Of a stretch of DNA of 6,520 nt, positions 1 to 5,346 are shown piece by piece. The position numbers and the translations under genes are program-made. Source of the stretch: Candidatus Anaerobutyricum stercoripullorum (lineage in GTDB: Bacteria > Bacillota > Clostridia > Lachnospirales > Lachnospiraceae); the NCBI GenBank assembly GCA_019114885.1, contig DXEQ01000040.1, positions 1 through 6,520 on the forward strand. Reading direction: 5' to 3'. The notes beneath the pieces were generated by a model that was not told where the DNA came from, did no database searches, and was given only the letters and a program-made list of their open reading frames with translations. Position 1 is the stretch's first letter. Every line of letters starts with the position of its first letter.

Positions 1-204
1 TCCTTTTTTTGCAGCGAAAAAACACTTTTCACTTAATTATTATTCAAAACTTAACATTATTTTTATGGAATGGTAATTCTTTTCCTGTATAGTTTTGTAA
101 TGATACTTTTATAGACATGGCAAATGTGGCGGCCAACACATTTTCAGGAATCCACCCTGAAATCCATATGCGCCTCTGCCCCAATATTATTTTATGGAGT
201 AAAT

Positions 205-786
205 ATGATGAGTATAACTACAGATAAGAATCGTGCCAAAAAGCAATTTTTTCCGCTGCCGACTCTGGCAGAATACATGATTTATTTTTTCCTGTATTCC
301 GTTCTGGGATGGATCTACGAAGTTGTCCTGGAAGTATTTATCTACCGCTGGGGATTTTCCAACCGGGGAGCTCTGACCGGCCCATACTGTGTGATCTACG
401 GGTTCGGGGCTCTGATCTTCCTCATCCTTCTTAAGAACCTTAAAACAAAACGCATCGGCCCCGGCCGTCTGAATCTGACTCCTCTGCTGGTCTTTTTCGC
501 CATCATTCTGATTGCCACCACTGTGGAGCTGATCGGAAGTTATATCATGGAGTGGACCCAGGGCGTATGGATGTGGGACTACTCCGAATATTTCTGTAAT
601 TTTCAGGGCCGCATTGCCCTGAATCCGAGCGTCCGTTTCGGCATCGGCGGCATGATCATCCTGTATCTGCTGCAGCCGTTATTTGAAAGACTGACCGGAA
701 GACTTTCCAAAAAGGTTCTGTGCCTGACCGGCGGCGCCATCGCGCTCCTTCTGCTGGTCGACTTTTTACATATGATCCTCACGTGA
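205..786 (+). CDS. CmpB-like multi-pass membrane protein (putative ABC-transporter type IV family)
   Basis: Encodes about 193 residues that look like an integral membrane protein of the family named CmpB / putative ABC-transporter type IV (PF06541). The biochemical role of the family is poorly defined. Family-like features are GWIYE at residues 35-39, NRG at 53-55, GP at 59-60, IYGFG at 64-68, and a WDYS segment followed by a conserved loop and another hydrophobic stretch. Hydrophobic segments lie near residues 25-45, 61-77, 90-113, 150-163 and 174-192. I chose the ATG at 205 (a second ATG follows at 208) because GGAG at 196-199 sits 5 or 8 bases upstream. An in-frame ATG at 124 has no ribosome site and would add 27 non-membrane residues unlike the family. 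No convincing promoter is seen in the AT-rich leader. The gene stands alone and is convergent with putP. The family call is good; a specific transport role is not supported. Confidence 0.82.
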   Translation: MMSITTDKNRAKKQFFPLPTLAEYMIYFFLYSVLGWIYEVVLEVFIYRWGFSNRGALTGPYCVIYGFGALIFLILLKNLKTKRIGPGRLNLTPLLVFFAIILIATTVELIGSYIMEWTQGVWMWDYSEYFCNFQGRIALNPSVRFGIGGMIILYLLQPLFERLTGRLSKKVLCLTGGAIALLLLVDFLHMILT

Positions 787-853
787 CAGATCCGGATGCT
801 TATTGTGTCTGAGACGTGGTCTTTTTCCTTTTCTGCCGGCGGAGAAAATTTTA

Positions 854-909
854 TGAGGTATACTTCGGAATCTGACAGATTCTTCTTTCGAAGTATACCT
901 CAATTTTTT
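854..909 (+). terminator. Nested hairpin with T-run, probable terminator of the CmpB-like gene
   Basis: A perfect 14-base inverted repeat pairs 854-867 (TGAGGTATACTTCG) with 889-902 (CGAAGTATACCTCA). Inside it, GAATCT at 868-873 pairs with AGATTC at 877-882 around a GAC loop, and 883-888 is left as a bulge. T904-T909 follows the outer stem, as in a Rho-independent terminator. It lies 68 bases past the stop codon at 786. The two outer arms are copies 1 and 2 of the palindromic array, so the terminator seems to be built from repeat units. The structure is seen directly; its termination function is inferred. Confidence 0.7.
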
Positions 910-1100
910 GCGCATTTTATGATGTATACCTCTGGTTTCTACAGATTTTTCCACGAGATATACCTCTGATTCCGGCAGATTTTCATGAGATATACCTCTG
1001 GTTTCTACAGATTTTTCCACGAGGTATACCTCTGGTCCTGAATGCTTTTTTCCGGAAGTATACCTCTGGTCCCGAATGCTTTTTTCCGGAGGTATACCTC
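855..1100. repeat. Tandem array of eight GAGGTATACCTC-type palindromes, about 34-base period
   Basis: Eight copies of a 12-base palindrome start at 855, 890, 921, 955, 987, 1021, 1055 and 1089, giving steps of 35, 31, 34, 32, 34, 34 and 34 bases. The core GTATAC or ATATAC and the right arm CCTC are nearly fixed; the left arm varies as GAGG, GAAG, GATG or GAGA. The spacers fall into two types. Units 921 and 987 (and loosely 955) carry a CTGGTTTCTACAGA-like spacer that can form a small TCTG/CAGA stem. Units 1021 and 1055 carry CTGGTCCTGAATGC or CTGGTCCCGAATGC followed by a T-run. The sequences 925-957 and 991-1023 are identical over 33 bases, which suggests growth by segment duplication. The array lies wholly between the 3' ends of two convergent genes. 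Any two cores can pair as a 12-base stem. Function is unknown; protein-binding sites, RNA hairpins or an extragenic repeat family are all possible. Confidence 0.9.
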
Positions 1101-1134
1101 ATATTTTGGATGATTTTGGAAGAAATCTGTCGTA

Positions 1135-1180
1135 AAAAAACGCCACAGAAGCATCTTACAACAACTCTGTGACGTTTTTT
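1135..1180. terminator. Bidirectional Rho-independent terminator between the convergent genes
   Basis: A1135-A1140 plus CG (1141-1142) pairs with CG plus T1175-T1180 (1173-1180). After one C/A mismatch (1143 with 1172), CACAGA at 1144-1149 pairs with TCTGTG at 1166-1171. The loop is 16 bases. The A-run on one side and T-run on the other give a U-tract in either direction. It lies 77 bases beyond the putP stop and is the likely terminator of putP. It would also stop any read-through from the left. Confidence 0.88.
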
Positions 1181-1256
1181 ATCGCATATTTACTTTTATT
1201 TTACCGAACCGCAAGGGGTAACCCCGGCGCACGGCACTACATTTTCCAAAACAGGA

Positions 1257-2807
1257 TTATCTTCCGACGCGAACGTCTTCAAATTCTTTCTTCATCTCTT
1301 CCGATGGCTCCGCAGTGAGCAGAGATACCACCACAATGCACACGCAGGAGATCAGGAATGCCGGAAGCAGTTCGTAGATATCCCAGATGCCGCCCAGCGG
1401 ACGAACCAGAAGGTTCCATACGAATACCATCACGCCGCCGCTCACCATACCGGCGATGGCTCCCGCCCGGTTGATCCGTTTCCAGAACAGGCAGAAAAGC
1501 ATCAGAGGACCGAAGGTCGCTCCAAATCCTGCCCAGGCAAAGCTTACGATGGTAAAGATGACGCTGTTCTCATCCAGAGCGATCACAATGGCGATCACTG
1601 TGATCAGCAGCAGGGTGATACGGGAAATCCAGAGGACTTCCTTATCTGAAGCTTTCTTATGTAACAGACCCTGATAAATATTTTTGGCAAACGCGGACGC
1701 CGCGATCAGCAGGTAAGAGTCCGAGGAACTGATGGTCGCCGCCAGAATACCTGCCATGACCAGTCCTGCCAGAAGCGGTGGCAGAAGATTGGTTGCCAGC
1801 ACGATGAATACATTTTCCGCTGTGGACTCTGTGGTGAGCGCCACCGGGAACAGAGTTCTCCCCATGATACCGATAAATACGGATACCGTAAGAGAGATCA
1901 GCACCCACACGGTCGCGATCCGGCGGGACATCTTCAATTCACCCTCCTTGCGGATTGCCATGAACCGAAGAAGTACCTGCGGCATACCGAAGTAACCAAG
2001 TCCCCATGCCACATTGGACAGAATCGTGAGCATGCCGTAATCTGTCGCCTCTCCGAATACCGGAGCGCCGTTCACGATCTGCTGCGCGCCGTCGGTCACG
2101 GTCGGCGTCGCCGCACCGAAGAAATCCAGGAATCCCGGGATGTTCTGTGCATTTTCAATGACAGCGCCGAGACCACCTGCGGCCACCGTACCGGTCACCA
2201 CAATGATCACCAGAGCCACGATCATCACAACCGCCTGCATGAAGTCCGAAGCGCTCTCCGCCAGGAATCCGCCGATGATGGTGTACACCAGCACGAAAAC
2301 CGCGCCCACGATCATCATCGGAATATACTCAAATCCAAACAATGTGGAAAAGAGCTTGCCGCAGGTCACAAGACAGCTGGCGGCATATACGGTAAAGAAC
2401 ACCAGAATAAACAGAGCCGCCAGAGTCATGATCACCTTTTTCTCCTCGTGGAAGCGGTTGGAGAAGAATTCTGGCAGCGTGATGGCGTTGGCCTTCTCGC
2501 TGTAGCGGCGCAGTCTTTTCGATGTGATCAGCCAGTTGATATACGTTCCCACAGCCAGTCCGATGGCCGTCCAGGCCGCATTGGCAACTCCGCACCAGTA
2601 GGCCACGCCCGGCAGACCCATGAGCAGCCATCCGGACATATCCGAAGCTTCCGCGCTCATGGCCGTCACCCACGGTCCCAGCGTACGTCCGCCGAGGAAA
2701 TAATCCTCTGAGCTCTGATTGGCTCTCTTTGCGAACGCCAGACCGATGCCAATGACCACCAGCATGTAGAGTACCATCGTAATCATAATCTGCATGGTAT
2801 CATTCAT
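1257..2807 (-). CDS. putP: Sodium/proline symporter PutP (SSS family)
   Basis: Encodes 516 residues, close to the 502 of the E. coli protein. It should import proline with sodium across the cytoplasmic membrane, for nutrition or osmotic balance. The sequence follows PutP closely: LGGRTLGPWVTAMSA (residues 38-52), ASDMSGWLLMGLPG (54-67), WGLGYFG (268-274), RFMA (281-284) and SFAWAGFGA further on. D56 matches the sodium-binding Asp55 of E. coli PutP, R41 matches Arg40, and S360-S361 match Ser340-Thr341. The hydrophobicity fits the usual 13-helix layout. Residues about 232-254 form a loop longer than in E. coli. A Glu (E53) stands where E. coli has Gly52, next to the conserved ASD. The ATG at 2807 is preceded by AGGAGG (2816-2821) at 8 bases, which settles the start. 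The gene is a single-gene unit with its own promoter and a terminator at 1135-1180. No putA or regulator is present. A related SSS carrier is possible but less likely. Confidence 0.93.
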   Translation of the reverse strand: MNDTMQIMITMVLYMLVVIGIGLAFAKRANQSSEDYFLGGRTLGPWVTAMSAEASDMSGWLLMGLPGVAYWCGVANAAWTAIGLAVGTYINWLITSKRLRRYSEKANAITLPEFFSNRFHEEKKVIMTLAALFILVFFTVYAASCLVTCGKLFSTLFGFEYIPMMIVGAVFVLVYTIIGGFLAESASDFMQAVVMIVALVIIVVTGTVAAGGLGAVIENAQNIPGFLDFFGAATPTVTDGAQQIVNGAPVFGEATDYGMLTILSNVAWGLGYFGMPQVLLRFMAIRKEGELKMSRRIATVWVLISLTVSVFIGIMGRTLFPVALTTESTAENVFIVLATNLLPPLLAGLVMAGILAATISSSDSYLLIAASAFAKNIYQGLLHKKASDKEVLWISRITLLLITVIAIVIALDENSVIFTIVSFAWAGFGATFGPLMLFCLFWKRINRAGAIAGMVSGGVMVFVWNLLVRPLGGIWDIYELLPAFLISCVCIVVVSLLTAEPSEEMKKEFEDVRVGR

Positions 2808-2840
2808 ACTTTTATCCTCCTATATACACAAATATGCCCC

Positions 2841-2869
2841 AGTATAACAGAATCAACCGCTGTTTTCAA
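2841..2869 (-). promoter_or_regulatory. putP promoter (sigma-A type with extended -10)
   Basis: Reading the minus strand, TTGAAA (2869-2864), a 17-base spacer and TATACT (2846-2841) form a near-consensus promoter. TGT immediately before the -10 makes it an extended -10. Transcription would start near 2834, leaving a leader of about 27 bases with the AGGAGG ribosome site. That is too short for a riboswitch, so any control should act at the DNA level or on the coding RNA. Confidence 0.78.
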
Positions 2870-2885
2870 GAATTTCACCTGCTTT

Positions 2886-2938
2886 TATGCGCAAATCTGC
2901 ATTTTTATCTGCAAAATCCTGCATAATTATCAATGCGG
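2886..2938. promoter_or_regulatory. Iterated TGCA-type motifs upstream of putP, possible operator
   Basis: ATCTGCA occurs at 2895-2901 and 2907-2913, and ATCCTGCA at 2916-2923. They are flanked by TGCGCA at 2888-2893 and ATGCGG at 2933-2938. The three central copies start 12 and 9 bases apart, about one helical turn, and lie just upstream of the putP -35 on the minus strand. This could be a cluster of activator or repressor sites. It could also be chance in an AT-rich region, and no known operator is recognised. Confidence 0.25.
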
Positions 2939-2973
2939 GAATTTCAAATTGTTATAAAAAAATTGTCGGAAAA

Positions 2974-3010
2974 ATTGACATATTTTACCTGATATTGACG
3001 CATATTTTAC
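2974..3010 (+). repeat. Imperfect direct repeat overlapping the operon promoter
   Basis: ATTGACATATTTTAC (2974-2988) is repeated as ATTGACGCATATTTTAC (2994-3010), with a two-base insertion after ATTGAC. The ATTGAC parts are 20 bases apart and the ATATTTTAC parts 22 bases apart, about two helical turns. The second copy supplies the -35 of the rightward promoter; the first carries a perfect TTGACA but has no well-placed -10. It could be a duplicated promoter element or a pair of regulator sites. Confidence 0.5.
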
Positions 3011-3023
3011 ATTATAGTAGAAT
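2995..3023 (+). promoter_or_regulatory. Promoter of the four-gene rightward operon
   Basis: TTGACG (2995-3000), a 17-base spacer and TAGAAT (3018-3023) make a good sigma-A type promoter, with AT-rich sequence upstream. Transcription would start near 3030, giving a leader of about 44 bases before the ATG at 3074. It is divergent from the putP promoter, with about 125 bases between the two -35 elements. Confidence 0.72.
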
Positions 3024-3073
3024 GAGAACATAACATTTTCATGTTCGGATACAAAGAAATCTGGAGGGGTACC

Positions 3074-3955
3074 ATGGGTAAAAGACATTTCAGAGCAGGT
3101 ATTTTGGGGGCAGCGGCGGTGACTCTGCTCATTCTGGCGGCGGTTCTGTGGTCTGACATGGATTCTAAATCCGTGGGCGGGAACGGCCTGTTCTGCTGGG
3201 ATAAAGAGGTCCTTAATGACAGGGCACAGAGAGATACTTTATGGCATGCCATGGAACAGTATGATCTGCATGAGCTTTATCAGTATATCCCTGCAGATCT
3301 GCCCCCGAAGTCCCTCTCCTCTTTTTTTGCGGAGGCGGAGGAACACAGGATCAAAGTATACCTGCTCACCGGCGATCCCGCCTGGGCAAGAGACGGGACC
3401 GGAGAGGCGCTTGTCGACGCAGTGAGACAGGCGGCTTCTGTCCGGAGACAGACAGGAGGAGACGCATTAAAAGGTGTGATGATGGATGTGGAACCACATT
3501 TGCTGCCGGAGTGGGAGAAAGACTCCGGGAAATTGATGGATTCCTACGTATCCGCCATGAAAGCAGCCAGAAAGCAGGCGGAGGAGGACGACCTTTTTCT
3601 CTATGCCTGCATTCCCTATTATTACGACAGCGAGGGACTGACCTTTTATCTCAATGCTCTTATGGAACAGGGATGTCACGGGATTGTCGTCATGAATTAT
3701 TACCGGGAAAATGAGACGAAACACCTGCGGTATGAATGGCAGCAGGCGAAGCGCCTGAACAAACCGATCGTCAATGTTTATGAGCTTCAGGCGCCAGGCA
3801 TACACGATCTGAGCGAGATCAACACCTATCATGAATCCGGCATGGCAGGCATAGAGAAGAGTTTTCAGAATATACAAAAGTCTCTTCCCTATGACAATCT
3901 TGCCTTCGCGGTTCACGACTATAAGGCTCTTCTGGAGGTGGAAGATATTGAATGA
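3074..3955 (+). CDS. Membrane-anchored TIM-barrel, glycosidase-like protein (hypothetical)
   Basis: Encodes 293 residues. A short basic N-terminus (KRHFR) and a hydrophobic stretch at residues 9-26 form a signal-anchor, with the rest outside the cell. The body alternates predicted beta-strands and amphipathic helices as in TIM barrels: KVYLL (94-98), GVMMDVEPH (134-142), FLYACIPYYYD (175-185), GIVVMNYYRE (203-212), PIVNVYEL and LAFAVHDY near the end. D138 and E140 at the end of the DVE strand, and the aromatic/Asp-rich strand ends, resemble a sugar-binding or glycosidase site. No glycoside hydrolase family is recognised with confidence, so hydrolysis is an inference. I chose the ATG at 3074 because GGAGG (3063-3067) sits 6 bases upstream. 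An in-frame ATG at 3041 has no ribosome site and is only about 10 bases from the predicted transcript start. It is the first gene of the operon and overlaps the next gene by 8 bases. Confidence 0.75.
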   Translation: MGKRHFRAGILGAAAVTLLILAAVLWSDMDSKSVGGNGLFCWDKEVLNDRAQRDTLWHAMEQYDLHELYQYIPADLPPKSLSSFFAEAEEHRIKVYLLTGDPAWARDGTGEALVDAVRQAASVRRQTGGDALKGVMMDVEPHLLPEWEKDSGKLMDSYVSAMKAARKQAEEDDLFLYACIPYYYDSEGLTFYLNALMEQGCHGIVVMNYYRENETKHLRYEWQQAKRLNKPIVNVYELQAPGIHDLSEINTYHESGMAGIEKSFQNIQKSLPYDNLAFAVHDYKALLEVEDIE

Positions 3956-4643
3956 AGTATTTCGCCGCGAGAAAAAGTTTCTCATCACCCTGGATGAATA
4001 TTACCGGTTCGGCGGCAGACTGGCAGAGGTGATGGCCCAGGATGTGAATAACGGGAATGAAGGATATGTGATTCGTTCTCTTTATTTTGACACATTGGAA
4101 GATCAGGATTTCTATGAAAAGGAAGACGGTGTGGAAGTCCGACGCAAGATCCGCCTTCGGATCTATGATCCGGATTCTCCCTTTGCCATGCTGGAGATGA
4201 AACAAAAACAGGGAGACCAGCAGAAAAAACGTTCTCTGCGTGTGGACAGGGAGGACGCCATCGCTCTGACTCACGGAGATTACGGGCCGCTGCTTCGCTA
4301 TAAAGACAGCTTCGCGGCAGAGTGTTTCGCCGTGATGACCAGCCGCTGCTACCGGCCAAAGGCAGTGGTGGAGTATAACCGGAAGGCCTTTGTCGCCAGA
4401 GAAAACAAGATACGGGTCACCTTTGATCACCACATCCGGGCCACCGAAAGCTGTTTTGACATCTTTGACCGTCATCTTCTCATGGCTCCGGCCATGGACC
4501 CGTATCTGGTGGTCCTGGAAGTAAAGTTTAACGGTTTTCTGCTCAGTTACATCAAGGACATGCTACTGGCCTGCGACAGGAGCGAGCTCTCCGTGAGCAA
4601 ATATTATATTGGAAGAGGATTTACAAAATTACTGATGGGATGA
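3948..4643 (+). CDS. VTC-domain protein (polyphosphate polymerase / triphosphate tunnel fold)
   Basis: Encodes 231 residues, essentially one VTC domain (PF09359), with no SPX domain and no membrane segment, so it is probably cytosolic or bound to a membrane partner. In yeast Vtc4 this tunnel fold makes polyphosphate from ATP; that activity is inferred here. Visible family features are RREKKFLI (residues 6-13), YFDT (46-49), RRKIRLRIY (65-73, with R69 and R71), LEMKQK (82-87), KKRS (93-96), PKAVVEYNRKAF (137-148), RVTFD (156-160), VLEVKFNG (189-196, with E191 and K193) and SVSKYYIG (215-222, with K218). Tunnel-lining Arg, Lys and Glu residues therefore appear kept. The start is taken as TTG at 3948, with GGAGG at 3934-3938 nine bases upstream and MNEVFRREKKFLI beginning as VTC proteins usually do. 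The upstream in-frame ATG at 3891 would add residues encoded inside the previous gene. The 8-base overlap suggests translational coupling. Confidence 0.88.
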   Translation: MNEVFRREKKFLITLDEYYRFGGRLAEVMAQDVNNGNEGYVIRSLYFDTLEDQDFYEKEDGVEVRRKIRLRIYDPDSPFAMLEMKQKQGDQQKKRSLRVDREDAIALTHGDYGPLLRYKDSFAAECFAVMTSRCYRPKAVVEYNRKAFVARENKIRVTFDHHIRATESCFDIFDRHLLMAPAMDPYLVVLEVKFNGFLLSYIKDMLLACDRSELSVSKYYIGRGFTKLLMG

Positions 4644-4652
4644 GGTAAAATT

Positions 4653-5330
4653 ATGAGAGATTATTTATACAGTCTGCTTCGGGACAGCGGTACCTTAAGC
4701 ACGGAAGATATCCTGCTGCACATCCTCGCCTCGGCGGTGATCAGCATTGCGATCTACGTATCTTACTGGTACACGCACTCCGGCACTTTCTACAGCAAAA
4801 AGTTCAACGTATCTCTGATGACGCTGACCGTGCTCACCGGAACGGTCATGACCGTCATCGGCAACAACATCGCCCTCTCACTTGGTATGGTAGGCGCGCT
4901 GTCCATCGTTCGTTTCCGGACAGCCATCAAAGATTCCAGGGATACCACTTACATTTTCTGGGCGATCATCGTGGGAATCTGCTGCGGTGTGGGCGACTAT
5001 CTGGTGGCCGCCGTCGGCACCGTGGTCGTATTTATCCTGCTTCTGTTCCTGGGAAGGGTAAGAAACGAAAACCGGGTCCTTCTGATTCTCCGGGGCAGCC
5101 GGGAGATCACCATGGATATTGAAAAGATTGTTTTTGATTATTTTGGCACCGGCGCTCTTCTCAAAGTAAAGAATACCACGGAACATACGGTAGAACTGAT
5201 CTACGAGACGCCGAGAAAAGTTTATGAAGCGACTTACAAAAAAGAACAGGATATCGTCACAAAACTTTACTCTCTCAAACATCTGGAATATGTGAACATC
5301 GTAAGCCAGAGTGACGAGATCAGCGGATAA
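4653..5330 (+). CDS. DUF4956 membrane protein
   Basis: Encodes 225 residues. About four hydrophobic segments lie near residues 21-40, 53-72, 100-113 and 116-134. A soluble C-terminal domain of about 90 residues (138-225) has a beta-alpha pattern that could be ferredoxin- or ACT-like. The stretch GMVGALSIVRFRT (78-90), with K93, D94, R96 and D97 just after it, is the hallmark of DUF4956 (PF16316). These charged residues beside the second membrane segment look functional. The biochemical role of the family is unknown to me. The gene starts 9 bases after the VTC stop, with GAGG at 4642-4645 seven bases before the ATG and overlapping that stop codon. A fixed partnership with the VTC protein is inferred from this spacing: the membrane protein could recruit the VTC domain or carry its product. 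The C-terminal domain is probably cytosolic. Confidence 0.9.
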   Translation: MRDYLYSLLRDSGTLSTEDILLHILASAVISIAIYVSYWYTHSGTFYSKKFNVSLMTLTVLTGTVMTVIGNNIALSLGMVGALSIVRFRTAIKDSRDTTYIFWAIIVGICCGVGDYLVAAVGTVVVFILLLFLGRVRNENRVLLILRGSREITMDIEKIVFDYFGTGALLKVKNTTEHTVELIYETPRKVYEATYKKEQDIVTKLYSLKHLEYVNIVSQSDEISG

Positions 5331-5346
5331 TGCAGGAGGAATATCT

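Noticed and set aside
1..30. T-run and A-run at the left edge, possible tail of an upstream terminator
   Set aside because: The stem, if any, lies mostly outside the window, so it cannot be supported.
124..204. Longer N-terminus for the CmpB-like protein from the ATG at 124
   Set aside because: It has no ribosome site, and the extra residues are non-membrane and unlike the family; GGAG supports 205/208.
766..1020. Minus-strand open frame of 84 codons with repeated EKSVETRGI-like peptides and a GTG start preceded by GAGG
   Set aside because: It is produced by reading the palindromic array in one frame; the GAGG is part of the palindrome, unit lengths of 31, 32 and 35 bases do not keep frame, and it overlaps the end of the CmpB-like gene.
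855..1100. CRISPR array
   Set aside because: The repeated core is only 12 bases and palindromic, the spacers are similar to each other rather than unique, and no cas gene is present.
1215..1225. GGGGTAACCCC small palindrome downstream of putP
   Set aside because: Arms of five bases with a one-base centre and no T-run; too small to call, and a stronger terminator follows at 1135-1180.
1387..2711. Several plus- and minus-strand frames within putP
   Set aside because: All lie in alternative frames of the strongly matched PutP coding sequence and show low-complexity shadow translations.
2808..2840. Riboswitch or attenuator in the putP leader
   Set aside because: The predicted leader is about 27 bases and holds little beyond the ribosome site.
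3041..3073. Earlier start of the barrel-like gene at 3041
   Set aside because: No ribosome site and only about 10 bases from the predicted transcript start; the ATG at 3074 has GGAGG at good spacing.
3467..3988. Long minus-strand open frame opposite the barrel-like gene
   Set aside because: It is antisense to a well-supported gene, has no recognisable family and no supporting operon context.
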